Source: Streptomyces lincolnensis (GTDB lineage: Bacteria; Actinomycetota; Actinomycetes; Streptomycetales; Streptomycetaceae). From it: 64,000 bases of DNA. The notes under the pieces were generated by a model. The model was not told where the DNA came from and ran no database searches. It saw only the letters and a program-made list of their open reading frames with translations. Shown piece after piece: positions 25,283-34,203 of the stretch (positions are counted from its first letter, which is position 1; every line of letters begins with the position of its first letter). The DNA is taken from NCBI RefSeq assembly GCF_021173675.1, contig NZ_JAIHON010000014.1, positions 186,001 through 250,000 on the forward strand. The letters are read 5' to 3'. The position numbers were made by a program, and so were the translations under genes.

Positions 25283-25318
25283 GCCCCCCAGGATCTAGCC
25301 TGGGGGGCGCGGCGTTTT
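25283..25318 (+). terminator. Intrinsic terminator of ftsH
   Basis: GCCCCCCAGG (25283-25292), loop ATCTAG, CCTGGGGGGC (25299-25308), then GCGGCGTTTTT. A 10-bp GC stem with a T5 tail, uncommon in this GC-rich genome, separates ftsH from folE. Confidence 0.9.
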
Positions 25319-25357
25319 TCAGCCGCGCATGCAGGACATCGAGGAACGAGGCACCAG

Positions 25358-25963
25358 ATGACCGACCCCGTGACGCTGGACGGCGAGGGCTCCATAGGCG
25401 AATTCGACGAGAAGCGAGCCGAGAACGCCGTACGCGAACTGCTGATCGCGGTCGGAGAGGACCCCGACCGGGAGGGCTTGAGGGAGACGCCGGCACGGGT
25501 GGCGCGGGCGTACCGGGAGATCTTCGCGGGCCTGTGGCAGCAGCCCGAGGACGTGCTGACCACGACGTTCGACCTGGGGCACGACGAGATGGTGCTCGTG
25601 AAGGACATCGAGGTCTACAGCACCTGTGAGCACCATCTGGTGCCGTTCAGGGGCGTGGCCCATGTGGGTTACATTCCGGCCACCAGTGGCAAGATCACGG
25701 GGCTGTCCAAGCTGGCCCGTCTCGTGGACGTCTTCGCGCGGCGCCCGCAGGTGCAGGAACGACTCACCACGCAGATAGCGGACTCCCTGATGGAGATCCT
25801 GGAGCCGCGCGGCGTGATCGTCGTCGTGGAGTGCGAGCACATGTGCATGTCGATGCGGGGCATCCGCAAGCCCGGAGCCAAGACACTCACCTCGGCCGTG
25901 CGCGGGCAGCTGCGGGACGCGGCGACGCGCAACGAGGCGATGAGCCTCATCATGGCCCGCTGA
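25358..25963 (+). CDS. folE: GTP cyclohydrolase I
   Basis: A 201-residue enzyme that opens GTP to 7,8-dihydroneopterin triphosphate, the first folate step. Zinc/catalytic residues are in IEVYSTCEHHLVPF and VVVECEHMCMSMRG; the IMAR end and SKLARLVDVFARRPQVQERL are typical of type I. It is transcribed toward the minus-strand fol genes, so folate synthesis is split over two convergent units here. Confidence 0.96.
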   Translation: MTDPVTLDGEGSIGEFDEKRAENAVRELLIAVGEDPDREGLRETPARVARAYREIFAGLWQQPEDVLTTTFDLGHDEMVLVKDIEVYSTCEHHLVPFRGVAHVGYIPATSGKITGLSKLARLVDVFARRPQVQERLTTQIADSLMEILEPRGVIVVVECEHMCMSMRGIRKPGAKTLTSAVRGQLRDAATRNEAMSLIMAR

Positions 25964-26011
25964 ACGCCCTGCCGAACATCCCGCTGGGCGCCCCGCCGGC
26001 CGGTCGGCGCG

Positions 26012-26497
26012 TCACGCCGTGGACGTGGCTCCCGTGTTGCGGTCGTCGTCCTCCGGGAGTCTGCACACGCGCTCCAGGAAGATGGCCGCCGCTATGACGG
26101 CGGCGCCCGCCAGGACGGAGAAGCCGGCGTAGATGGCCTGGTCCCGTCGGGCGGGGATGTCCAGGGACTCCAGGAGGAAGACCCCGGTGCCGCCGTACAT
26201 GCCGGAGACCAGGGCGGCGACCAGGGCGCTGGCCTGGCCGAAGACGACGGCGCGGGCCGCCATCAGAGGGTCGACGCCCTTGGCCCCGGGGACGCGGTCG
26301 CGCTGGGCCTTGAGGCGGGTGCGGATCGACAGGGCCGTGGACAGCAGCACCGCGGCGATCAGGGCGAGGACGATGGGGGCGGCCAGGGGGACGCTCGGCA
26401 GGGTCCCGACCGAGTTCCACAGGCGGGCTCCCGCCCAGGACAGGATGCCGGCGACGGCGAAGACGCCGGCCAGCACCCTGATGCGCAGCTCTCTCAC
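26012..26497 (-). CDS. DUF3180 membrane protein
   Basis: A 161-residue integral membrane protein with four hydrophobic helices (residues about 8-25, 37-57, 85-105, 120-142) and a basic loop RTRLKAQRDRV. This actinobacterial family commonly follows folK, as here (79 bp gap), but no function is known. Start GTG at 26497 with AAGGGA upstream. Confidence 0.85.
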   Translation of the reverse strand: MRELRIRVLAGVFAVAGILSWAGARLWNSVGTLPSVPLAAPIVLALIAAVLLSTALSIRTRLKAQRDRVPGAKGVDPLMAARAVVFGQASALVAALVSGMYGGTGVFLLESLDIPARRDQAIYAGFSVLAGAAVIAAAIFLERVCRLPEDDDRNTGATSTA

Positions 26498-26576
26498 GGT
26501 GTCCCTTCAGCTCCCCCGGGTCCCCGCTCTGGGCCGGGCTGTGGTCGTGACGACCCTGTCGTCTTGACCTTAACGA

Positions 26577-27185
26577 CTATTCGGGCAGCCGGAGTTCCAG
26601 GTCCTTGCGCGGTTCCACGCCGTCCCGGGCGACGGTGTCCAGGAGGTCGGCGACCGCGCCCCGTCCGGGCAGCTGCGCGGCCGGCTCCACGTCGTGCCAG
26701 GGGACGAGCACGAAGGCGCGTTCGTGGGCCCGCGGGTGGGGGAGGGTGAGGTGCGGGTCGTCGGCGACGACATCGGCGTACGCGACGATGTCGACGTCGA
26801 GTGTGCGGGCGCCCCAGCGCTCGTCGCGGACGCGGTGGAAGGCCTCCTCGACGGCGTGCGCCCGCTCCAGCAGGGAGGAGGGGGGCAGGGTGGTCTTCAG
26901 GACCACGACCGCGTTGAAGTACGAGGGCTGGCTGCCGGGCTCGACGCCCCACGGCTCCGTCTCGTACACGGGGGAGACCGCCTTGATGCGGACGCCCGGG
27001 GTGTCCTCCAGGGCGTCGATGGCGCCCTGCAGGGTCTCCAGGCGGTTGCCGAGGTTGGCGCCGAGGGAGATCACGGCCCGTTTCGGGTTGTGCAGGGTGG
27101 TGTCGGCGGCGTCGACCTTCTCGACGACGGAGGCGGGTACCGGCTGTACGGTCGGGTCGGTGGGACCCTTGGCAAAGGCAGTCAT
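26577..27185 (-). CDS. folK: HPPK, 2-amino-4-hydroxy-6-hydroxymethyldihydropteridine kinase
   Basis: A 202-residue enzyme that pyrophosphorylates hydroxymethyldihydropterin. Motifs SLGANLGNRLETL, SPVYETEPWG and the HPPK signature RWGARTLDVDIVAYAD with the Mg-binding Asp pair are present, plus LPHPRAHERAFVL. A 45-residue N-terminal extension precedes the core. Its ATG overlaps the folB stop by 3 bases (ATGA), so the two are coupled. Confidence 0.95.
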   Translation of the reverse strand: MTAFAKGPTDPTVQPVPASVVEKVDAADTTLHNPKRAVISLGANLGNRLETLQGAIDALEDTPGVRIKAVSPVYETEPWGVEPGSQPSYFNAVVVLKTTLPPSSLLERAHAVEEAFHRVRDERWGARTLDVDIVAYADVVADDPHLTLPHPRAHERAFVLVPWHDVEPAAQLPGRGAVADLLDTVARDGVEPRKDLELRLPE

Positions 27186-27541
27186 ACTCGGCTCCGGGTG
27201 ATGGTGACGGTCACGTCGTCGAAGGGGACGGTGATCGGCGCGTCCGGTTTGTGGACACAGACCTCGACCTCCCGGACCCCTTCGTGCTTCAGACAGGCCT
27301 GGGCGATGCGCTCGGCGAGGGTCTCGATGAGGTTGACGGGCTCGCCCTCGACGACGGCCACGACCTCCTCCGCCACGATGCCGTAGTGCACGGTCTTCGT
27401 CAGGTCGTCGTCGGCGGCGGCCGGCCGGGTGTCCAGGCCCAGGACCAGGTCCACGAGGAAGGTCTGGCCCTCTTCGCGTTCCTTGGGGAACACACCGTGG
27501 TGCCCGCGGGCCTTCAGGCCGCGCAGCGCGACACGATCCAC
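27182..27541 (-). CDS. folB: Dihydroneopterin aldolase
   Basis: A 119-residue enzyme producing 6-hydroxymethyldihydropterin. Seen: GLKARGHHGVFPKEREEGQTF (the catalytic region), VHYGIVAEEV, NLIETLAERIA and the C-terminal Lys of VCVHKPDAP. GTG 27541 is chosen because CAGGAG lies 8 nt upstream and the product starts VDRVALRGL. The next in-frame GTG upstream (27550) is too close to that site. Confidence 0.94.
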   Translation of the reverse strand: MDRVALRGLKARGHHGVFPKEREEGQTFLVDLVLGLDTRPAAADDDLTKTVHYGIVAEEVVAVVEGEPVNLIETLAERIAQACLKHEGVREVEVCVHKPDAPITVPFDDVTVTITRSRV

Positions 27542-27705
27542 GCGAATCACTCCTGCAATCGTCGGTCACGGCCGGTCCGTACCGTGTGCGGGCGGCACAC
27601 CGGCCTCACACGAATCTACCTGCGGGCACTGACAGGGCCCTGCCGCGACAGCGGGGCCCGGGCCGGGGCCAGGAGGTTTCACCTTGCGTTTCCCCTGGGG
27701 AACCC

Positions 27706-27730
27706 GGCGGCTCACGGGCTGGTAGCCGCC
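27706..27730 (-). terminator. Hairpin in folB upstream gap
   Basis: GGCGGCT (27706-27712) and AGCCGCC (27724-27730) form a 7-bp stem, next to the palindrome TTCCCCTGGGGAA (27690-27702). They lie in the 269-bp gap between the NTF2-like gene and folB, which may therefore be separate transcripts. A TAGATT box on the minus strand near 27613 could be part of a folB promoter, but no matching -35 was seen. Confidence 0.4.
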
Positions 27731-27810
27731 CATACCCAGGGGTTCGTGATTCCAACCACTTCTGCGTCCCCACGGGCGGCCCACCTGCTCGCTGTGGACC
27801 GCCTACCCAC

Positions 27811-28314
27811 TCAGGCGGGGGAGTCGTCGCCGTCGTCCTCGTCGGTTTCGGCCAGAACGGGGGAGGCGTGGTGGGACCAGAGTTTCCAGCCGTCGGGGGT
27901 GCGGCGGAACACGTTCGTGGCGACCACCAGCTGCCCGACGAGCGGACCGAGCTCCTCGCCGCCCTCGGGGGCCGGACCGCCGCTGAGGATGTTCTCGGTG
28001 CAGGTGACCAGGGCGGTGTCGCCGGTGACGGACACATGCACGTCGGTGAGGAAGAACTGGATGTAGTCCGTGTTCGCCATGATGAGGGCGTACGACCTGA
28101 GGACCTCGCCGCGGCCGGTGAGCACCGGCCAGCCGGGGTGCACGCAGGAGATCACGCCGACGTCGGCCGGGTCGTGGAACTGCTCGTCGACGCCCAGGTC
28201 GGCGGGGGTGAGCCAGAGGGAGGACACCTCCTCGAAGTCACCGCGCTCCAGGGCCTCGTAGAAGGCGGTGTTGGCGGCTTCCACCTGTTCGACGTCGGTG
28301 TGGGGGGCGCTCAC
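27811..28314 (-). CDS. NTF2-like (SnoaL-type) protein in fol cluster
   Basis: A 167-residue protein with an NTF2-like fold pattern: an N-terminal helix (EAANTAFYEALERGDFEEVS), a middle conserved HPGWPVLTGRGEVLRSYA, and a C-terminal sheet (VATNVFRRTPDGWKLWSHHASPV). This resembles nuclear-transport-factor-2/SnoaL_3 proteins, which range from enzymes to binding proteins. The GTG overlaps the folP stop (GTGA), so it is coupled to folP, but no folate role is established. Confidence 0.83.
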   Translation of the reverse strand: MSAPHTDVEQVEAANTAFYEALERGDFEEVSSLWLTPADLGVDEQFHDPADVGVISCVHPGWPVLTGRGEVLRSYALIMANTDYIQFFLTDVHVSVTGDTALVTCTENILSGGPAPEGGEELGPLVGQLVVATNVFRRTPDGWKLWSHHASPVLAETDEDDGDDSPA

Positions 28315-29216
28315 CGGGCTCCTTCGGGGGCATCCGGTCCCGGCGCGTTCCCCTCGGTGCGCGCCTGTTCCACGGCGCGTGCGACCCGTACCGCGTCCGC
28401 CGTCGCGCGCACCTCGTGGACGCGTACCGCCCAGGCGCCGGCGTGGGCGGCGAGGGCGGAGACGGCGGCGGTGGCCGCGTCGCGCTCGCGGGCGGGCGGC
28501 GGGGCGCTGCCCGGGCCGGCCAGGACGCGGCCGAGGAACCGCTTGCGGGAGGCGGCGACGAGGAGGGGGTGGCCGAGGCCGAGCAGGCGGTCGAGGTGGG
28601 CGAGGAGGACGAGGTCGTGCTCGGCGTCCTTGGAGAAGCCGAGGCCGGGGTCGACGACGACGCGGTCGGGGGAGATGCCGCCGGCCAGGACGGCCTCCAC
28701 GCGCGCGTGCAGTTCGTCGGCGACCTCGGTGACGACGTCGTCGTAGACGCCCTTGACGTTGCCGCCCTCCAGGAAGCCGCGCCAGTGCATGACGACGAAG
28801 GGGGCGCCGGACTCCGCGACGACCGGGATCATCGCGGGGTCGGCGAGGCCCCCGCTGACGTCGTTGACGAGGGCGGCGCCGGCGGCGAGGGCCTGGGCGG
28901 CGACGGAGGCGCGCATGGTGTCGACGGAGACGGTGACTCCCTCGGAGGCGAGGCCGCGGACGACCGGGACGACGCGCTTGAGCTCCTCGGCCTCGTCGAC
29001 CCGGGTGGCGCCGGGGCGGGTGGACTCGCCGCCGACGTCGACCAGGTCGGCGCCCTCGGTGACGAGGTGGAGGCCGTGCTTGACGGCGGCGGTGGTGTCG
29101 AAGAAGCGGCCGCCGTCGGAGAAGGAGTCGGGGGTGACGTTCACGACTCCCATGACCGCGCAGCGGTCCCATTCCGGAAGGCCCGCGACGCGCCCGCGTC
29201 CGTTCTGCTTGCTCAT
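28311..29216 (-). CDS. folP: Dihydropteroate synthase
   Basis: A 301-residue enzyme condensing hydroxymethyldihydropterin pyrophosphate with p-aminobenzoate; the sulfonamide target. Motifs: MGVVNVTPDSFSDGG, LVDVGGESTRPGA, VSVDTMRASVA, LVNDVSGG, VVDPGLGFSKD and ASRKRFLG. The acidic Pro-rich C terminus extends beyond the barrel. On the minus strand TAGGCT ends 6 nt before the ATG, so the mRNA is probably leaderless. First gene of the folP-NTF2-folB-folK-DUF3180 set. Confidence 0.95.
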   Translation of the reverse strand: MSKQNGRGRVAGLPEWDRCAVMGVVNVTPDSFSDGGRFFDTTAAVKHGLHLVTEGADLVDVGGESTRPGATRVDEAEELKRVVPVVRGLASEGVTVSVDTMRASVAAQALAAGAALVNDVSGGLADPAMIPVVAESGAPFVVMHWRGFLEGGNVKGVYDDVVTEVADELHARVEAVLAGGISPDRVVVDPGLGFSKDAEHDLVLLAHLDRLLGLGHPLLVAASRKRFLGRVLAGPGSAPPPARERDAATAAVSALAAHAGAWAVRVHEVRATADAVRVARAVEQARTEGNAPGPDAPEGAR

Positions 29217-29239
29217 ACGTTCAGCCTAGGCCCAGCGTG

Positions 29240-29260
29240 GGGCCGCGAGAGCTGCGGCCC
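29240..29260 (-). terminator. Hairpin after the MprF-like gene
   Basis: GGGCCGC (29240-29246), 7-nt loop, GCGGCCC (29254-29260) lies 60 nt past the stop of the lysyltransferase gene and just before the folP promoter. Confidence 0.5.
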
Positions 29261-29320
29261 GAGCGGAAGCCCCGGGGGGATGGGGCGTCCGCTCGGGCCT
29301 GTCCGATGCCGCCTCGGCGC

Positions 29321-31156
29321 TCAGGCCGCGCGGGCCTCCCGTTCCGTGACGGCGTGGGCACACGCGCGTGCGGTGTGTGTGCGGCGGCGCAGGAAGCGGG
29401 GGAGGGGCAGGGCGAGGTTGACGAAGCCCTCGGCCTGCATGGCGGCGAAGCCGATGCGGGGCAGGTCGCCGGAGGCGCGGTAGACGACGAAGCGGGGCTC
29501 CCAGCGCGGCTGGAACTTGGCGTTGAACTTGTACAGGGACTCGATCTGGAACCAGCGCGAGAGGAAGACCAGCAGCCCGCGCCAGGCGCGCAGCACCGGA
29601 CCGGCGCCGATCTTCTCGCCGCGGGCGAGGGCCGAGCGGAACATCGCGAAGTTGAGCGAGACGCGCGTGATGCCGAGCTTCGGGGCGGCCTGGAGGGCGG
29701 CCACGATCAGCAGTTCGTTCATGCCGGGGTCCGCGGAGCGGTCGCGGCGCATCAGGTCCAGGGAGGCGCCGTCGGTGCCCCACGGCACGAAGTGCAGGAT
29801 CGCCTTCAGATCGCCGTAGGGACCGGGGTGGTCGTCCGCCTTGTGGGCGGTGGCGATGAGGCAGTCGCCGTCGGCGGGGTCGCCGATGCGGCCGAGCGCC
29901 ATGGAGAAACCGCGTTCGGTGTCGGTGCCGCGCCAGTCCTCGGCGGCCTGCCGGATCCGCTCCAGCTCCAGCTCCCCGAGGTCACGGACGCGCCGGACCC
30001 GGGTCTCGTAACCGGCCCGCTCGATGCGCTTGACCATCTGGCGCACATTGCGCATCGCGCGGCCGGCCAGGGAGAAATCCGCTACGTCCACCACCGCCTC
30101 GTCGCCCAGTTCGAGGGCGTCGAGTCCGGTCTCGCGGGTCCACACCTCGCCTCCCGTCTCGGAGCAGCCCATGACGGCGGGGGTCCAGGAGTGGGCCTTG
30201 GCCTCGTCCATGAAGCGTTCGATGGCGCCGGGCCAGGCCTCGACGTCGCCGATCGGGTCGCCGCTGGCGAGCATTACGCCGGACACGACCCGGTAGGTGA
30301 CGGCGGCCTTGCCGCTGGGCGAGAAGACGACGGCCTTGTCGCGGCGGAGCGCGAAGTGGCCGAGGGAGTCGCGGGCGCCGTGCTTCTCCAGCAGGGCGCG
30401 CAGCCGGGACTCGTCCTCCTCGGTCAGGCGCGCGGCCGGGTGCTCGGGCCGGAAGGCCAGGTAGATGGTGGTGATGGCGGTGAGGAGGCCGAGGGCGCCC
30501 AGGGAGAAGGCCACCGTCCAGGAGGTGTTGCCCTGGTAGTCCACGGGGCCCTCGAAGCCGAACAGGCCGTACAGGACGTGGGTGATGCGGTCGGCCATGC
30601 TCGGGTTGCCGACCAGGGTCTTGGGGTGGGCGCTGACGATGACCAGGCCGAGGGCGAGGGAACCGGCGCTCATGAGGACGAAGTTGGCCAGCGCGCGCCA
30701 CCGGCTGCGCGGGTCGGGCAGGGCCGAGAACTCGTCGCGGTGGATCAGCAGGAGCGCGAGCAGGACGAGTGAGATGAGCATGCCCACCGGGGAGTGCCGG
30801 TAGGTGAACTGCGCCACGATGCCGACCGGGAGCAGGGCCACGGCCGCCCGCCAGGCCCGGCGCTTGCGGCGCTTGAGCCCGTGCGCGAGCAGGAGCAGCA
30901 GGACGCCCGCGCTCAGTGAGAGCGCGGCCGCGAACGGGCCGAACGCACCCGGCAGCACCTCGGCCAGCGTGTGCATCCGGCTGTGCCGGAAGCGCGGGAA
31001 GACGCCCGCGGCGATGTCCAGGAGCCCCACGAGGGCACAGGCTCTGCCGACGAGGGCGGGTACGGCCTCGGGCCGCGGACCGCGCAGAAGGCGGCGCATC
31101 CGATGTGATCGGGCAGGAACCCCACCCGACATTTCCTCATCTGTCCTGACAGACAT
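29321..31156 (-). CDS. MprF/LysX2-like phosphatidylglycerol lysyltransferase
   Basis: A protein of about 611 residues. Six or so membrane helices (about residues 35-230) are followed by a cytosolic DUF2156 aminoacyl-transfer domain (SPSGKAAVTYRVVSGVMLAS; RGFSMALGRIGD; the late ARGEKIGAG and SLYKFNAKFQPRWEPRF). The family transfers Lys or Ala from aminoacyl-tRNA to phosphatidylglycerol and lowers the negative surface charge. There is no fused lysyl-tRNA synthetase as in mycobacterial LysX. ATG 31156 is used; ATG 31132 is an alternative. Confidence 0.85.
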   Translation of the reverse strand: MSVRTDEEMSGGVPARSHRMRRLLRGPRPEAVPALVGRACALVGLLDIAAGVFPRFRHSRMHTLAEVLPGAFGPFAAALSLSAGVLLLLLAHGLKRRKRRAWRAAVALLPVGIVAQFTYRHSPVGMLISLVLLALLLIHRDEFSALPDPRSRWRALANFVLMSAGSLALGLVIVSAHPKTLVGNPSMADRITHVLYGLFGFEGPVDYQGNTSWTVAFSLGALGLLTAITTIYLAFRPEHPAARLTEEDESRLRALLEKHGARDSLGHFALRRDKAVVFSPSGKAAVTYRVVSGVMLASGDPIGDVEAWPGAIERFMDEAKAHSWTPAVMGCSETGGEVWTRETGLDALELGDEAVVDVADFSLAGRAMRNVRQMVKRIERAGYETRVRRVRDLGELELERIRQAAEDWRGTDTERGFSMALGRIGDPADGDCLIATAHKADDHPGPYGDLKAILHFVPWGTDGASLDLMRRDRSADPGMNELLIVAALQAAPKLGITRVSLNFAMFRSALARGEKIGAGPVLRAWRGLLVFLSRWFQIESLYKFNAKFQPRWEPRFVVYRASGDLPRIGFAAMQAEGFVNLALPLPRFLRRRTHTARACAHAVTEREARAA

Positions 31157-31379
31157 CGCATCCCGTAGTTCTGCGAGAGACCTTGGATCCGGGCCCCATT
31201 CGGGCATCCGGCGACATTGCGCCCTCTAGGACGGTGTCTTGGGGGGAGAGGTTCACTCACGTCCCCAAAGCCGGTTCAAAGGCCGTGGAAAGTCCCGGGC
31301 AAGCCCTCGCGAAGGTGTGAGGGAGGTGAGTGCGCGGGACCGGCCGTGGCGCGGGTGGAAGGGCAGGCAGGAAGCAGGA

Positions 31380-32513
31380 ATGGGTCTTACGAGTACGACG
31401 GTTCTGGTGCTGGCGGTGGCGTTCGCCGTGCTGCTGTTCGTCGGCACGGTGTGGTGCTGGCCACGGCTGGCCCGGCGCGGCTGGCGGGCGGTCGGCGGGC
31501 GGGTCGGCCTGCTGCTGGCCACACAGCTGATGCTGTTCGCCTCGGTGGGGCTGGCCGCCAACCAGGCCTTCGGTTTCTATGCGAGCTGGGCGGACCTGTT
31601 CGGGCAGGAGAAGGACCAGGGTGTGGTCGTCGACCACACTCCGGGCGTCCGTTCCGGGGGTTCCCTGCGGGTGACCGAGACGCGAAAGGCGCGAGAAGGG
31701 GGCGACTTCCGGCCACACATCGGAGGGCAGGTCCAGAAGGTCGACATCGTCGGCCGCAAGAGTCATATCGCCACGCCGGCGTACGTGTACCTGCCGCCGG
31801 AGTACTTCCGGCCGCAGTACCGCGACCGCACGTTTCCCGCGGCCGTCGTCCTCACCGGTTATCCGGGCACCGCCCGGGCCCTGGTGGACAAACTCCGCTT
31901 CCCTGGGACGGCTTTGAAGCTCGCCGAGGAAGGCCGTATGCAGCCGATGATCCTGGTGATGCTGCGGCCGACGGTGGCACCCCCGCGGGACACGGAGTGC
32001 GTGGACATCCCGGACGGGCCGCAGACGGAGACCTTCTTCGCCCATGACCTGCCCGAGGCCGTGGGGGACCACTACAGGGTGAACAGGGGGCCGGGCTCCT
32101 GGGGGATCATCGGCGACTCCACGGGCGGGTACTGCGCGCTGAAGATCGCCATGCACCATCCCCGTGTGTACGCCGCCGGGGCGGGTCTGTCGGCCTACTA
32201 CAAGGCGCCGATCGACGCGACGACGGGCGACCTCTTCCACGGCGACAAGGCGCTGCGCAACCGCGCGGACCTGTTGTGGTACCTCAAGCACATGCCCGCG
32301 CCCGACACTTCACTGCTCGTCACCAGCAGCAAGGTCGGGGAGTCGAACTACAAGGACACGCTGGAGTTCATCGAGCGGGCGAAGGACACGAATCTGACCC
32401 GTATCTCGTCGATCATCCTCGAAAGCGGCGGCCACAACTTCAACACCTGGAGGCGGGAGATTCCGGGGACCCTCCAGTGGATCAGCGGACGGCTGGGCGA
32501 CCAGCGGAAATGA
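31380..32513 (+). CDS. Membrane-anchored esterase (Ag85/esterase D-like)
   Basis: A 377-residue alpha/beta hydrolase. Two N-terminal hydrophobic helices (about 8-28 and 40-62) suggest a membrane anchor with the catalytic domain outside. The nucleophile elbow is WGIIGDSTGGYCALKIAM, and the C-terminal His is in LESGGHNFNTWR; YVYLPPEYF is typical of the PF00756 esterase family, which includes mycolyltransferases and Fes-type esterases. The ATG at 31380 matches the start of the first helix. Divergent from the MprF-like gene. The substrate is unknown. Confidence 0.85.
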   Translation: MGLTSTTVLVLAVAFAVLLFVGTVWCWPRLARRGWRAVGGRVGLLLATQLMLFASVGLAANQAFGFYASWADLFGQEKDQGVVVDHTPGVRSGGSLRVTETRKAREGGDFRPHIGGQVQKVDIVGRKSHIATPAYVYLPPEYFRPQYRDRTFPAAVVLTGYPGTARALVDKLRFPGTALKLAEEGRMQPMILVMLRPTVAPPRDTECVDIPDGPQTETFFAHDLPEAVGDHYRVNRGPGSWGIIGDSTGGYCALKIAMHHPRVYAAGAGLSAYYKAPIDATTGDLFHGDKALRNRADLLWYLKHMPAPDTSLLVTSSKVGESNYKDTLEFIERAKDTNLTRISSIILESGGHNFNTWRREIPGTLQWISGRLGDQRK

Positions 32514-32670
32514 TCTTGGAGATAGTCGTGGCTCTTCTCGCCGTTGGCCTGTCGCTTCTGTCGAATTCAGGGGCCCGTCTGATTCCTGATGAGGTGTGAA
32601 GGCTTCGGGATGGCTGTCTTTTTACGGGGCGGGGCGCCATCATTCGCCTACGCGCGGTAAGTTTCTGGCC

Positions 32671-34164
32671 ATGCCACGTGGACGTCATCGTCATTCCCCA
32701 CCTCTGCACAGGCTGCTGCCTCCGTCGGCGATCGCAGGCGTCTCCGTCGTCTGTGCGTTCGGCCCCTGGGTTTTCTCCGAGCCGGGCGTGCTCCGGGTCG
32801 TCGCCGCGGTGGCCGCGGCGACGGCGGTTGTCGGGGCGGCCGTCATGCGCCGCTGGGACACCCAGGCGGGCAAGCAGGTCGCCGACCTCACGCGCGCGCG
32901 TGCGAGCGACGAGTGGCGTCACGAGGAACGGGTCGCCGAGCTGGAGACCGACCTCGAGGAGTCGCGTGAGCTGCGCGTGAAGCTGGAGCAGCGGCTGCGC
33001 GCCAAGCGCACGGAGCTGGCGGGGCTGCGCAACGAACACGCGGCTCTGCTGCGCCGGTACGCCACGGCGGAGACCGAGCGGGCGAGCGCCCTGGAGGGCC
33101 GCCGTCTGCTGGAGATAGAGACGTCCGGGCCGGCGGCGCGCGCGCTGCCGCCCGGACAGGTCTCCGCCGCGGAGGAGGCGGGGGCTGTGGCTGCCCCGGC
33201 CGACACCGACACCGATGACGACGCAGAGACCGACACCGACGTCGAGGCCGGGACCGCCGCAGGGACGGACGGCGACAAGGATGTCGCCGGTGCGCGGACC
33301 GAGGCCGTCGAGGAGACTCCGGACCGGCCCGCGATCTTCTCCCCCGAGGGCTCGCGGCTGTTCCTGCGGGCCAAGGGGGCGCTGGCACGCTTCGCCGGCG
33401 ACCGCGAGGGCGCGGCCGACGACGGCGCAGCTGACGACGGCGACGCCGAGGACCTCGACGCCGAGACCGGCGAGCACGTCTCCGAGGTCGAGGCCGAGGT
33501 CGAGATCGAGGCCGAGGTCGAGAACGTCTCCGAGGCCGAACCTGAGGAAACGGTTCAGGACGGGGACGGGCCCGGCACCCCGGATCGCCACGAGCCCGAC
33601 GACGCCCCCAAGGCGGCGGCCAGGAACGGCGTGAAGACCGACTCCCCCCACGTGGCGGGGAACCCGAAGACCGTCGCGAACGGTGAGCCGGTGAAGGTCA
33701 CCACCGTCGAGGGCGCGGCCCGCGCGGCCGCCGCCCGGCCGGAGGCCGCGCAGGAGGACGAGGCGCAGGGGAAGCCCGTGGCGGCCGACGGGCACGAGCG
33801 CGCGGCCGCCACCACTTCGGCCGGGACGGGACGCCCCGCCCAGCAGCCCTCCGGGCACTTCATCGCGCCGACCGCGGTGGCGGTCGTCCCGCAGACGCCC
33901 GTGCGGCGCCCCTCGGTCGAGGGCGGCTTCGACTTCTTCGGTACGAAGTCGGGGGCCGCGCCGGCCGCCCTGGAGGCCGTCCAGAACGAGGACCTGGCCG
34001 ACGTGGTCGGGCAGGAGGCGCTCGCCCTCCACAAGGCCGAGTCCGAGGCGGAGTTCAAGCCCGCGGACGAGGAGTCGCGCGGCGTCGGCCAGGTGATCGA
34101 CCTGACGGCCCACGACGAGACGGAGCAGATCGACGTGCAGGGGCTGCGCAGCGCGGTCTCCTGA
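32671..34164 (+). CDS. Membrane protein with coiled coil and acidic low-complexity region
   Basis: A 497-residue protein with no recognised domain. Two short hydrophobic segments (about 18-33 and 38-55) give a membrane anchor. A charged coiled coil follows (about 62-140, heptad-like ADLTRARASDEWRHEERVAE). Residues 160-320 are acidic low complexity with repeated DTD and EVE units. The C terminus has a conserved-looking block (GGFDFFGTKSG; LADVVGQEALALHKAESEAE). TAAGTT ends 7 nt before the ATG. It may be a scaffold, but nothing proves this. Confidence 0.75.
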   Translation: MPRGRHRHSPPLHRLLPPSAIAGVSVVCAFGPWVFSEPGVLRVVAAVAAATAVVGAAVMRRWDTQAGKQVADLTRARASDEWRHEERVAELETDLEESRELRVKLEQRLRAKRTELAGLRNEHAALLRRYATAETERASALEGRRLLEIETSGPAARALPPGQVSAAEEAGAVAAPADTDTDDDAETDTDVEAGTAAGTDGDKDVAGARTEAVEETPDRPAIFSPEGSRLFLRAKGALARFAGDREGAADDGAADDGDAEDLDAETGEHVSEVEAEVEIEAEVENVSEAEPEETVQDGDGPGTPDRHEPDDAPKAAARNGVKTDSPHVAGNPKTVANGEPVKVTTVEGAARAAAARPEAAQEDEAQGKPVAADGHERAAATTSAGTGRPAQQPSGHFIAPTAVAVVPQTPVRRPSVEGGFDFFGTKSGAAPAALEAVQNEDLADVVGQEALALHKAESEAEFKPADEESRGVGQVIDLTAHDETEQIDVQGLRSAVS

Positions 34165-34203
34165 CGGACCGACACGGGCCGACACGTACCCGACGGGGCA
34201 CGG

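Noticed and set aside
21261..25496. 1411-residue minus-strand open frame opposite tilS-hpt-ftsH
   Set aside because: Antisense shadow of well-recognised genes; no family sequence.
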